This document shows positions 16,593 to 23,706 of a DNA stretch of 37,606 nucleotides, in pieces. The stretch's first letter is position 1. Each line of letters starts with the position of its first letter. Below the pieces are notes generated by a model. It was given only the letters and a program-made list of their open reading frames with translations, did not search any database and was not told the DNA's origin. This DNA comes from Bacteroides finegoldii DSM 17565 (GTDB lineage Bacteria > Bacteroidota > Bacteroidia > Bacteroidales > Bacteroidaceae). Both the position numbers and the translations under genes were made by a program. The stretch is from NCBI RefSeq assembly GCF_000156195.1, contig NZ_GG688322.1, positions 164,792-202,397 on the forward strand. Direction: 5' to 3'.

Positions 16593-16687
16593 ACCACAGA
16601 TCTACACAGACTCACACAGATAAATAATCGACTACTTTAGCAACTACCAATTCAATATAATCTGTGGAAATCCGTGTCCTCCGTGGT
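16593..16687. repeat. Imperfect inverted repeat of the CACAGA/GGACAC type
   Basis: The left arm 16593-16621 starts ACCACAGATCTACACAGA. The right arm 16660-16687, read in reverse complement, starts ACCACGGAGGACACGGAT and ends CCACAGAT. Both arms are built of short CACAGA-like units. Similar structures occur at 30.7 kb and 34.5 kb in this window. Confidence 0.7.
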
Positions 16688-16694
16688 GGATCTT

Positions 16695-17183
16695 TTAAGC
16701 AGCCGGGTCGGGCGCTTCGCCGCCTCCGTCCGGTTTCGGGTCAGGGGTGTCACCCGAATCAGAACCTCCTCCGGCAGTTGTCGGTTTCTGATATTCCGCC
16801 TGCTGCTTCAACTGGCTGTCGAGTTTCAGATTATTGGTCGACAGATTACCGGTGGCACGGGCTTTCAAACGCATGCCGCTAATATTCTTCTCCAACGAAA
16901 ACTCTTCCAGCGCATCGGCTGCCTTACTGCGAATACCCACACCAAAAATGGCAAGATCATCAATTTTCACACACTTGCCGTCTAGCAACAATTCCTTGAT
17001 GCAATCCACCATATCCGAAAGCACACCTTTGATGACACCACCGGAATACGGTGAATTGTGCTTCGACATGTGTTCGGCAAGCTTTGCCAAATCAAACGTC
17101 TCGTCGCTTACTGCACGGGCGAACCACTTACCCGCATTCAAGCCTTTCTTCTGCTGGTTCTGATAAATTTTGTAACGAATCAT
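16695..17183 (-). CDS. HU-family DNA-binding protein (HU-HIG type)
   Basis: Starting at MIRYKIYQNQQKK (17183), the product is 162 residues. It has an N-terminal HU-HIG fold with KWFARAVSDETFDLAKLAEH, a central strand region (GKCVKIDDLAIFGVGIRSK) and the ALEEFSLEKNISGMRLKA segment. A Gly/Pro/Asp-rich disordered tail of about 40 residues follows. The family is called putative histone-like DNA-binding protein in Bacteroidota and probably binds or bends DNA. The open frame extends to 17246, but the upstream residues are non-family and cover the promoter. It is the first gene of the leftward HU-smalltalk-amidase unit. Confidence 0.9.
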   Translation of the reverse strand: MIRYKIYQNQQKKGLNAGKWFARAVSDETFDLAKLAEHMSKHNSPYSGGVIKGVLSDMVDCIKELLLDGKCVKIDDLAIFGVGIRSKAADALEEFSLEKNISGMRLKARATGNLSTNNLKLDSQLKQQAEYQKPTTAGGGSDSGDTPDPKPDGGGEAPDPAA

Positions 17184-17243
17184 AAAACAATAAATTAAAG
17201 GGTTAAACATATTGTCCGGGGATTCTTTTCCCTTTCGACGATA

Positions 17244-17251
17244 CAAAAATA
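17244..17251 (-). promoter_or_regulatory. -7 promoter box for the HU-smalltalk-amidase unit
   Basis: On the reverse strand TATTTTTG fits the Bacteroides TAnnTTTG consensus and lies about 60 bases before the HU start codon. I see no clear -33 TTTG at the usual distance. Confidence 0.5.
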
Positions 17252-17301
17252 CTACTCCGGATCTCCCGGAAATCAGCTGTGCACGGTTGTGTCTGGTAGC
17301 G

Positions 17302-17353
17302 GTCGGTTATTTGTCATTATAGTCGGTTATTCAATGGAAAAACGTTGGTTATA
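17302..17353 (+). promoter_or_regulatory. Three helically phased direct repeats upstream of the DUF4248 gene
   Basis: GTCGGTTATT occurs at 17302-17311 and again at 17322-17331, and GTTGGTTATA at 17344-17353. The spacings are 20 and 22 bases, about two helix turns, so a protein would meet all three on one DNA face. The third copy covers the -33 element of the promoter. This looks like an operator array. Confidence 0.5.
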
Positions 17354-17375
17354 TAGCCGTTTTTTGTTATTTTTG
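17345..17375 (+). promoter_or_regulatory. Promoter of the DUF4248 gene
   Basis: A -33 TTG (17345-17347) and a -7 TATTTTTG (17368-17375, TAnnTTTG consensus) are separated by 20 bases, a good Bacteroides promoter. The start codon is 27 bases after the -7 box. Confidence 0.7.
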
Positions 17376-17402
17376 TAACAGTAAATCAGAAATATATCCA
17401 TC

Positions 17403-17621
17403 ATGAGTGAATTTAAAATACGTGCTTACGGGCGCATGGAACTGGCGCAACTCTATTCTCCACAACTAACTGACATTGCTGCCTATCGAAAGATGAAGAA
17501 ATGGATCTCCTTGTGTCCCGGACTTCTGCAACGCCTGTACGACTTAGGCTACGAATCAAAGCGACGCTCATTCACACCATTGGAGGTGAGAGTGATTGTG
17601 GATGCTTTGGGAGAGCCTTAA
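17403..17621 (+). CDS. DUF4248 domain protein
   Basis: The 72-residue product (FKIRAYGRMELAQLYSPQLT at 4-23; KKWISLCPGLLQRLYDLGYE at 32-51; SFTPLEVRVIVDALGEP at the end) matches the DUF4248 family of Bacteroidota. It is predicted to be helical and is possibly a DNA-binding or adaptor protein: the order 'LAQLYSP...ARKKMKKW' resembles a MerR/excisionase-like winged helix, but this is a guess. It has its own promoter with upstream repeats and faces the leftward DUF3987 gene. The intergenic space holds a palindrome array. Confidence 0.88.
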   Translation: MSEFKIRAYGRMELAQLYSPQLTDIAAYRKMKKWISLCPGLLQRLYDLGYESKRRSFTPLEVRVIVDALGEP

Positions 17622-17703
17622 ATAAAGCGTCGCTTTATGGTGTCTAAAGCACCGCTTTACGATGTCTAAAGCTTAGCTTTACACCTCCTAAAGCGATGCT
17701 TTA
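17622..17703. repeat. Four-copy, 22-bp-periodic array of small palindromes
   Basis: TAAAGC-nnn-GCTTTA occurs at 17623-17637, 17645-17659, 17667-17681 and 17689-17703. All four 6-bp arms are perfect; the first copy is extended to 7 bp. The start-to-start distance is exactly 22 in all three intervals. The 3-base centres differ (GTC, ACC, TTA, GAT), and the 7-base linkers are TGGTGTC, CGATGTC and CACCTCC. The array begins one base after the DUF4248 stop and lies about 100 bases beyond the stop of the convergent DUF3987 gene. Confidence 0.95.
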
Positions 17704-17727
17704 TGCAGGACAAACGATTGTTTCAGT

Positions 17728-17766
17728 CAAAACGGATGTGGTAATTGAAATGACTACTGCATCCGT
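17728..17766 (-). terminator. Possible terminator of the DUF3987 gene
   Basis: Read leftward, ACGGATG (17766-17760) pairs with CATCCGT (17738-17732) across 21 bases, and the second arm runs into TTTT (17732-17729). The long loop makes it a weak intrinsic terminator. It lies 37 bases past the DUF3987 stop codon. Confidence 0.4.
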
Positions 17767-17802
17767 AAGTAAAACGGGTACAGTAGGTACACTTTTTCCG
17801 GT

Positions 17803-19644
17803 TCACTCATACACACACGCACGCGCATACAACCCTTTACCGTCCATACTGACTAATATTCCGCGCTTGGTGAGCCGTTTCAACCAAGTGAGGGCTGTGT
17901 TTTCCTTAATTCCCATGGCAACTGCTTCTTCCAATAACTGTGTACGAGTAAATTCATCACCCAGTTTCTGGAAGAGATAATCACGATCGGCATTAGGACG
18001 ATGGCTGACTTCTGTACTGGGGAGGAACGATAGAATATGCGTGGCATGGCAGTAGAGAGGTTCCGCAAGACTAAGCACAGCATGAAAGTCTTCCTGTGAA
18101 ATGGATACATCCCAACGAGTGATGATGTCATCTTTGCGGTTGTCCGCAGGAATCTCCTTGTCCGGTGTGAAAGGAGAGGTGGGAGAAGTCTTGAAGTCGT
18201 AGGGCTGCGGGCTTTCGAGGGCACGCAATACAGCTACTTCCGACATGATTCTGCATAGATTGACGGCCAGACGTGCCACAAAACTATACATTTCCCTTCC
18301 ATTAGCTACACTGGAGCGCTCAAACAAGTCGGAAAAGACGGTGTCGATTTCTTCTTTTTGTTCATCCGTAAGTTGCAGAGTATGAATGCCGTGTGTTTTT
18401 ATCACGCTCAACTTTTCTTTCCATTCCAGTCCCATAGCGGTGAATATCTCCTCCCAATCTATCTCGTTGTCCATAAATTGGCTGATCCATTTACTGATTC
18501 CGCACATGTAATAATATAATTGGCGGGAGTATGATCCGTCTTCTGCTGTCGGAATGAAAGTTTGCACCTGCGACGGCGTACCCGAAATCAGGACGGAAAG
18601 ATAGCTTTTCTTCACTTCCCGGTATTCCTGGTCGGTGCGGCGGTTGTAGGACAAGCGGTCGTGGTCGAACGCTTTGCGCAGGGTGTCGCTCCAATGACCG
18701 TGGTCCGATCCGATGGCGGTGGAAAGAGTGTCCGCTTCCGCTTCGCAGATAAGTCCGGTTCCGTCGGAGTCCATGATGTTTTGCAGGATACCCGTACCGG
18801 TGTTGTTGCCCGAAATGAGGAACATCCTGTTAGGGGGCATTTGTGGGGCCTCCTTTTTGGTTCGTTCTTTCCCCATTGCATCATACTCGGCTTTCTCTTT
18901 TTTGTATGCTTTCATCTGTATGGTCACTTCTTTGCGGATCTCGTCGTGGATAGGTTCTACGAGTAAGCGGATGTAGGAAAGGATACCTTTGCCGGAAGCC
19001 GAAGGAGCCACTACGAAACATTGGAGGCTGGGGTGATGGTATTTGCCGCCATATAGGCATCGCACGTGGCGCGACATACAGGCACCCAGGGCAGTGAGCG
19101 CTCCCAATAACATGATGTCGTGTTGTATTGGGCTGCTCCCGGCTTTTATGATACGTTGCAAGAATTCCGGCCAGTCGTTTTTCGGAAAAGTGGGTAATTG
19201 ATGTTGCGGTTCACTGCCCGGTAATAGTTCTTCTTCCCCTTCTTTATCATCGGAGATATTGTCATTTCCCACCTTATTATACGCGCCCGTGTGTGTGGGA
19301 AATTTGCGTGCTGTACCTGCTGTACCTTTTGTACCTGTGGGATGTTTGGGCATTTCTTCTATGCAGATGCTTACTCCCGTCGCTTCGGCCAGGTGGAAAG
19401 CGGTGCCCAAGTGCACTTCTCCACGTTGGGTGTGGAGTGCGTTGGAGAATACCCGTTCGGCATGTTCGCGCTGATATTTGGGAGACACCCGGCACAGGCG
19501 ATGAAAAAAGTCACGTCCTGCTTCACCGCAATCCGTTGCGATGGCGAATGACAATTGTACGTATTCAAGATAGGTGGGAGCAATGTCCGCTCCTGCCGCT
19601 TCGACTGCTTCGGTGAGACGGCATAAAGATTCAATATCGGTCAT
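17803..19644 (-). CDS. PriCT_2-DUF3987 protein (primase-helicase-like)
   Basis: The 613-residue product has an N-terminal primase C-terminal-type helical domain (YLEYVQLSFAIATDCGEAGR at 25-44 to about 92). A Gly/Thr-rich linker follows (about 98-150), then a DUF3987 domain (about 155-500) with a P-loop-like APSASGKG at 213-220, LICEAEADTL and LISGTPSQVQ. The last ~90 residues look like a winged helix. DUF3987 proteins pair with VirE_N or primase proteins in mobile elements and may serve as a replicative helicase-like ATPase. The partner gene is 27 bases upstream. The linker is encoded by short near-repeats containing TGTACC. Confidence 0.86.
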   Translation of the reverse strand: MTDIESLCRLTEAVEAAGADIAPTYLEYVQLSFAIATDCGEAGRDFFHRLCRVSPKYQREHAERVFSNALHTQRGEVHLGTAFHLAEATGVSICIEEMPKHPTGTKGTAGTARKFPTHTGAYNKVGNDNISDDKEGEEELLPGSEPQHQLPTFPKNDWPEFLQRIIKAGSSPIQHDIMLLGALTALGACMSRHVRCLYGGKYHHPSLQCFVVAPSASGKGILSYIRLLVEPIHDEIRKEVTIQMKAYKKEKAEYDAMGKERTKKEAPQMPPNRMFLISGNNTGTGILQNIMDSDGTGLICEAEADTLSTAIGSDHGHWSDTLRKAFDHDRLSYNRRTDQEYREVKKSYLSVLISGTPSQVQTFIPTAEDGSYSRQLYYYMCGISKWISQFMDNEIDWEEIFTAMGLEWKEKLSVIKTHGIHTLQLTDEQKEEIDTVFSDLFERSSVANGREMYSFVARLAVNLCRIMSEVAVLRALESPQPYDFKTSPTSPFTPDKEIPADNRKDDIITRWDVSISQEDFHAVLSLAEPLYCHATHILSFLPSTEVSHRPNADRDYLFQKLGDEFTRTQLLEEAVAMGIKENTALTWLKRLTKRGILVSMDGKGLYARACVYE

Positions 19645-19671
19645 TTGGATTTATGATTTTTGATTTATAAT

Positions 19672-20301
19672 TTATTCGTTGGTGGTTCTGAACAATGCTT
19701 CCGGGTCGTAACTAAGGAAACAGGATCTCACGAGATCTTTGCCGGAGAAATCGACTTTGGATTTTGTTTTGGAAGAAACTGCTGTTATCGTATTGTATGC
19801 CGTCTCTACGTACCGCATCGCCCAACTCATGTTTTCTGTGATATTTTTGGTATCATTTATCGTGGAGGAATAATGGCAGGGAACAAATGCTTTTACACCC
19901 AGTCCGCTGGGACTGATAAAGGTGAGTACAGGTTGTAGGAGAGGATCGTCATAGAGCATACGTCGCATTTCCACTGCTTCCTGATAAGAGTGGAGATCGT
20001 CTACATCGACTATCACCAAGTGAGACGGGGAGACAAAATCCTTGCTGCTACGGCGCGTGAATGTGCCGCAGGGGGTCACATACGGTAGTAATGACGCTTT
20101 GGCGGCTCGTAAATCTTTGGAGTTGCGCACTTGTTCGGTCAGGGCTTTGAGGTTCTCGTTGCAAGTAATCATTTGGAAAACTTGTTCGATGGAGACTTCG
20201 CAGAAGGGGATAAGTGTGGGAGGAGCCATCAGTCGGCCTTGTTTGTCTTTGATAGGAGCGATAGGTGGCATAAAATAGGACATTCTGTAATTGTTGGACA
20301 T
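19672..20301 (-). CDS. VirE_N / BT4734-like primase-fold protein
   Basis: The 209-residue product contains the acidic motif IVDVDDL (Asp99, Asp101, Asp102) and SPSGLGVKAFV (130-140), expected in archaeo-eukaryotic-primase-like VirE_N proteins. It ends with a CFLSYDPEALF segment typical of the BT4734/BF3469 family. It probably forms the catalytic half of a primase whose PriCT and ATPase parts are supplied by the downstream DUF3987 protein. A start at the internal Met at 20283 (MSYFMPP) is possible. The gene is divergent from a small HTH-like gene at 20469. Confidence 0.85.
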   Translation of the reverse strand: MSNNYRMSYFMPPIAPIKDKQGRLMAPPTLIPFCEVSIEQVFQMITCNENLKALTEQVRNSKDLRAAKASLLPYVTPCGTFTRRSSKDFVSPSHLVIVDVDDLHSYQEAVEMRRMLYDDPLLQPVLTFISPSGLGVKAFVPCHYSSTINDTKNITENMSWAMRYVETAYNTITAVSSKTKSKVDFSGKDLVRSCFLSYDPEALFRTTNE

Positions 20302-20303
20302 AA

Positions 20304-20338
20304 TTTTTTGTTGTAATGAATTAAAAACTTTACTTTTG
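20304..20338 (+). promoter_or_regulatory. Rightward promoter of the small HTH-like gene
   Basis: A -33 run ending in TTTG (20307-20310) and a -7 TACTTTTG (20331-20338, TAnnTTTG) are 20 bases apart. Transcription would start near 20345 and give a leader of about 125 bases that contains the palindrome at 20402-20417. The promoter touches the 5' end of the divergent VirE_N gene. Confidence 0.6.
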
Positions 20339-20401
20339 TGGAAAATACATAAATATGTTTCAAAACACGGCGTAAAATTAGTAAATGCAAAATAGACATC
20401 G

Positions 20402-20417
20402 TCCCGACATGTTGGGA
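20402..20417. promoter_or_regulatory. Operator-like palindrome
   Basis: TCCCGACATGTTGGGA is a 16-base palindrome centred on ACATGT with one G-T mismatch pair. It is the only such site between the divergent VirE_N and HTH-like genes, so it could be the binding site of the HTH-like protein. Confidence 0.5.
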
Positions 20418-20468
20418 TGAAAGTGGAGATTATTAATCAATATAGTTTAATTTTAACAATAAAAAGGA

Positions 20469-20755
20469 ATGGAAAACGAAGTCGGTTGTTACCTGATTTT
20501 AGGAGCATACACTGAAAAGTTGCGAAAGCGTGCGGATTTGAAAAATGGAGAAATATGTAAGAAAGTACACATCGGCCACTCTACTTTTAATGATTTAAAA
20601 AAGGGGCAAAACGCCCATTGAGTGATTACGTAAAAGTGGTGGAGTGCTGTCTGGATGCCTTCAATGAAGAGGAAGCCGGAGCTATCTGGGATGAATGGAG
20701 GAGAATGTATTTTCAGTACAGGAGAAGAAAAGAGGAGGAGAGAGGAGAACGGTGA
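20469..20755 (+). CDS. Small HTH-like protein split over two frames at a slippery site
   Basis: The 0 frame opens at ATG 20469 and gives 50 residues (MENEVGCYLILGAYTEKLRK ... STFNDLKKGQNAH) to TGA at 20619-20621. The -1 frame continues in protein-like style (KRPLSDYVKVVECCLDAF, EEEAGAIWDEWRRMYFQYRR) to TGA at 20753-20755. The switch falls exactly at T TTA AAA AAG GGG, which contains A AAA AAG, the dnaX-type slippery heptamer, in the correct frame. A small GGGC/GCCC stem follows. A -1 shift yields a 95-residue protein resembling a Cro/C1-type helix-turn-helix. Alternatives are a one-base deletion (pseudogene) or a sequencing error in the homopolymer. Confidence 0.55.
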
Positions 20756-20777
20756 AAAAACAGATAAAGTAAAAGTG

Positions 20778-20804
20778 GCAGGCGGGAAAAAGTTTCCCGC
20801 CTGC
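20778..20804 (+). terminator. Strong intrinsic hairpin after the HTH-like gene
   Basis: A perfect 12-bp stem, GCAGGCGGGAAA with TTTCCCGCCTGC, has a 3-base loop and lies 22 bases after the TGA at 20755. Only a short T-rich tail (GGTCTTTATG) follows, so termination is likely but the T-tract is weak. Confidence 0.75.
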
Positions 20805-20968
20805 GGTCTTTATGAATGGATTTTTTGTTTAGGATGTCTATTTGCTATTCTCGAAAAATATCAAATGGTAGGCATATCTTTTCCGTGTGCGATAACGAAA
20901 ACACAAAAAATAACAATTTATTAGGTAGAAAAAGTTGGGGGAATGCTTCGTAGTTCATAAATAATGAT

Positions 20969-20976
20969 TAAATTTG
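20969..20976 (+). promoter_or_regulatory. -7 box of the RseC-rnf operon promoter
   Basis: TAAATTTG matches TAnnTTTG and lies 28 bases before the start codon of the RseC-family gene. No good -33 element is visible 19-21 bases upstream. The gap 20805-20968 has no other clear feature. Confidence 0.5.
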
Positions 20977-21004
20977 CCGCGATTTGTAATGTTGAGTTTG
21001 CAAA

Positions 21005-21430
21005 ATGACGAATAATACTATAAAGCATCTGGGTATTGTGGAAAACATACAGGGTTCTCATCTGTCGGTGAGGATTGTTCAGACATCGGCTTGTGCGGCT
21101 TGTAGCGCAAAGGGACACTGTTCCTCAGCAGATAGCAAGGACAAAATCATAGATGTTATCGATACGGCGGCCTCTTCCTACCGGGTAGGAGAGAAAGTCA
21201 TGGTGATTGGCGAAACGTCGATGGGCATGATGGCGGTGGTATTGGCTTTTATAATTCCTTTCATACTTCTGATATTTTCACTATTCCTTTTTATGGCGTT
21301 GATGGAGAATGAACTGTATTCCGCTCTTCTTTCTCTGGCTATACTTATACCCTATTATTTCATTCTCTGGCTCAACAAAACACGACTGAAACAAAAATTT
21401 TCATTTACTATAAAACCAATAAATAACTAA
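21005..21430 (+). CDS. RseC/MucC-family protein heading the Rnf operon
   Basis: The 141-residue product has a cysteine cluster, Cys30, Cys33 and Cys39, in TSACAACSAKGHCSS. A beta-barrel-like stretch follows, then two membrane segments (about 73-96 and 103-121) and a basic tail. This matches the SoxR-reducing-system RseC family. In enterobacteria RseC works with the Rsx/Rnf complex to keep SoxR reduced; in Bacteroides it is regularly the first gene of the rnf cluster, suggesting a role in Rnf assembly or a redox link. It ends 6 bases before rnfB. Confidence 0.9.
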   Translation: MTNNTIKHLGIVENIQGSHLSVRIVQTSACAACSAKGHCSSADSKDKIIDVIDTAASSYRVGEKVMVIGETSMGMMAVVLAFIIPFILLIFSLFLFMALMENELYSALLSLAILIPYYFILWLNKTRLKQKFSFTIKPINN

Positions 21431-21436
21431 AACATT

Positions 21437-22339
21437 ATGAATTTGATTCTGATTGCAGTGATTTCATTGGGAGCTATAGCGCTCGTGCTGGCCGCTATTC
21501 TGTATGTGGCTTCCAAGAAATTTGCCGTGTATGAAGACCCGCGGATTGCCCAAGTGGGGGAAGTGCTTCCCCAGGCTAATTGCGGTGGATGTGGCTACCC
21601 CGGTTGTAGCGGATTTGCCGACGCTTGTGTCAAAGCCGGTTCACTGGAAGGTAAGTTCTGCCCTGTAGGCGGACAGCCTGTCATGGCAAAAGTTGCTGAT
21701 ATTCTCGGACTGGCAGCCGGTGAGGCTGAACCGATGGTAGCAGTGGTGAGATGTAACGGAACCTGTGCCAACCGCCCTCGCATCAACCAGTACGATGGTG
21801 CCAAGAGCTGCGCTATTGCCGCTTCACTGTATGGTGGTGAGACAGGATGCAGTTACGGTTGTCTGGGATGTGGTGACTGTGTGGCGGCTTGTCAGTTTGA
21901 CGCCATCCACATGAATCCCGAAACGGGTCTGCCGGAAGTGGACGAGACTAAATGTACGGCTTGCGGTGCTTGTGTGAAGGCCTGTCCGAAAGCGATTATC
22001 GAGATTCGCCCGCAGGGTAAGAAGTCGCGTCGCGTGTACGTCTCTTGCGTGAACAAAGACAAAGGCGCTGTTGCCCGCAAAGCTTGTACGGTAAGTTGTA
22101 TCGGCTGTGGCAAGTGTGTGAAGACTTGTCCGTTCGAGGCTATCACATTGGAGAATAATCTGGCTTACATTGATCCGAACAAGTGTAAATCTTGCCGGAA
22201 ATGTGTGGAAGTTTGTCCGCAGAATTCTATTATCGAGCTGAATTTCCCTCCTCGCAAACCGAAGGCGGAAGAAGCTGTGGAAGCTCCGAAAGCACCAGTT
22301 GCTCCGAAAGCTCCGGCTACTCCGAAAGTAACAGAATAA
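21437..22339 (+). CDS. rnfB: Rnf electron transport complex subunit B
   Basis: The 300-residue product has an N-terminal membrane helix (about 3-26) and a CysRnf cluster (Cys49, 52, 57, 75, in CGGCGYPGC). Four CxxCxxCxxxC ferredoxin motifs follow (142-152, 173-183, 221-231, 250-260), then an Ala/Pro/Lys-rich tail from about 272. RnfB takes electrons from reduced ferredoxin at the cytoplasmic side and passes them through the complex towards NAD+. It is the second gene of the rnf operon, and the start 6 bases after the RseC-like gene fits. Confidence 0.97.
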   Translation: MNLILIAVISLGAIALVLAAILYVASKKFAVYEDPRIAQVGEVLPQANCGGCGYPGCSGFADACVKAGSLEGKFCPVGGQPVMAKVADILGLAAGEAEPMVAVVRCNGTCANRPRINQYDGAKSCAIAASLYGGETGCSYGCLGCGDCVAACQFDAIHMNPETGLPEVDETKCTACGACVKACPKAIIEIRPQGKKSRRVYVSCVNKDKGAVARKACTVSCIGCGKCVKTCPFEAITLENNLAYIDPNKCKSCRKCVEVCPQNSIIELNFPPRKPKAEEAVEAPKAPVAPKAPATPKVTE

Positions 22340-22363
22340 TAACAGAATAAAATACAGAATTGT

Positions 22364-23701
22364 ATGTTAAAGACATTTTCAATTGGTGGAGTTCATCCAC
22401 ACGAAAATAAATTGTCGGCACATCAACCTATCATCACGGCGGAGGTTCCTGCAAAGGCCGTTATTTTGCTGGGGCAGCACATCGGCGCACCTGCAAAGCC
22501 GATTGTTGCGAAAGGGGATGTGGTAAAGGTGGGCACTAAGATTGCCGAACCGGCCGGCTTTGTTTCGGCAGCAATTCACTCTTCCGTCAGTGGCAAAGTG
22601 GCGAAGATTGATACGATAGTCGATGCCAGTGGTTATGCGAAACCAGCTATTTTTATTGATGTGGAAGGTGATGAATGGGAAGAAACGATTGACCGTAGCG
22701 CAACCCTGGTGAAAGAATGTGAGCTTTCGTCGGAGGAGATTGTGAAAAAGATTGCCGAAGCGGGAATCGTCGGTCTGGGTGGCGCTTGTTTCCCTACTCA
22801 GGTGAAACTTTGTCCTCCTCCTTCTTTCAAGGCCGAATGTGTGATTATCAATGCGGTAGAGTGCGAACCTTATCTGACGGCCGATCATCAGCTTATGCTG
22901 GAACACGCGGAAGAGATCATGGTCGGTGTTTCTATCCTGATGAAAGCTGTGAAAGTGAACAAGGCGTTTATCGGAATCGAAAATAACAAACCGGACGCTA
23001 TCGAGCTGATGACGAAAGTGGCTTCCGGTTATGCCGGTATCGAGGTAGTGCCTTTGAAGGTGAAATATCCGCAAGGAGGTGAAAAGCAACTGATCGATGC
23101 GATAACCAAACGCCAGGTGGCGAGCGGCGCCCTTCCTATTTCTACCGGAGCGGTCGTTCAGAACGTGGGTACTGCTTTTGCTGTGTATCAAGCCGTTCAG
23201 AAGAACAAGCCGTTGTTTGAACGGGTAATCACTGTGACCGGTAAGTCGGTTGCAAAACCTTCCAACTTCCTGGCCCGTATCGGTACGCCGATGAAGCAGC
23301 TGATTGATGCTTGCGGTGGTCTGCCGGAAGATACGGGAAAAGTGATCGGTGGTGGTCCGATGATGGGTAAGGCTTTGGTCAATACGGAAGTTCCTACTGC
23401 GAAAGGCAGTTCCGGTATTCTGATCATGAATCAGAAGGAAGCCAAGCGTGGTGAGGCACAGACCTGTATCCGTTGCGCGAAGTGTGTAAGCGCTTGTCCG
23501 ATGGGACTGGAACCGTACTTGCTGGGAGCTTTGTCCGAAAACGGTGATTTTGAAAGAATGGAAAAAGAAAGAATCATGGACTGTATCGAGTGCGGCTCTT
23601 GCCAGTTCACTTGTCCTGCCAACCGTCCGTTGCTCGACTATTGTCGTCTCGGTAAAGGCAAAGTGGGAGCTATGATTCGTGCACGTCAAGCTAAAAAATA
23701 A
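22364..23701 (+). CDS. rnfC: Rnf electron transport complex subunit C
   Basis: The 445-residue product has an N-terminal barrel-sandwich-like region, an NADH/FMN-binding section with AGIVGLGGACFPTQVKL and an SLBB-like region. Two 4Fe-4S motifs follow: Cys368, 371, 374, 378 (CIRCAKCVSAC) and Cys407, 410, 413, 417 (CIECGSCQFTC). RnfC is the NADH-facing peripheral subunit. There is 24 bases of spacing after rnfB and 5 bases before rnfD. Length fits the family. Confidence 0.97.
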   Translation: MLKTFSIGGVHPHENKLSAHQPIITAEVPAKAVILLGQHIGAPAKPIVAKGDVVKVGTKIAEPAGFVSAAIHSSVSGKVAKIDTIVDASGYAKPAIFIDVEGDEWEETIDRSATLVKECELSSEEIVKKIAEAGIVGLGGACFPTQVKLCPPPSFKAECVIINAVECEPYLTADHQLMLEHAEEIMVGVSILMKAVKVNKAFIGIENNKPDAIELMTKVASGYAGIEVVPLKVKYPQGGEKQLIDAITKRQVASGALPISTGAVVQNVGTAFAVYQAVQKNKPLFERVITVTGKSVAKPSNFLARIGTPMKQLIDACGGLPEDTGKVIGGGPMMGKALVNTEVPTAKGSSGILIMNQKEAKRGEAQTCIRCAKCVSACPMGLEPYLLGALSENGDFERMEKERIMDCIECGSCQFTCPANRPLLDYCRLGKGKVGAMIRARQAKK

Positions 23702-23706
23702 CGAAT

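Noticed and set aside
17622..17703. CRISPR-like array
   Set aside because: Repeat plus linker is only 22 bases, the variable parts are 3 and 7 bases long and no cas gene is near, so it cannot be a CRISPR.
18562..18966. Forward open frame of 134 residues
   Set aside because: It is antisense to the DUF3987 gene and its low-complexity Val/Gly/Phe sequence is an artefact of the opposite frame.
16013..20755. Intact prophage or ICE
   Set aside because: No integrase, structural, mobilisation or attachment-site features are visible in the window.
20655..20924. 89-residue forward open frame
   Set aside because: It overlaps the -1 frame part of the HTH-like gene and runs through its terminator hairpin; composition is not protein-like.
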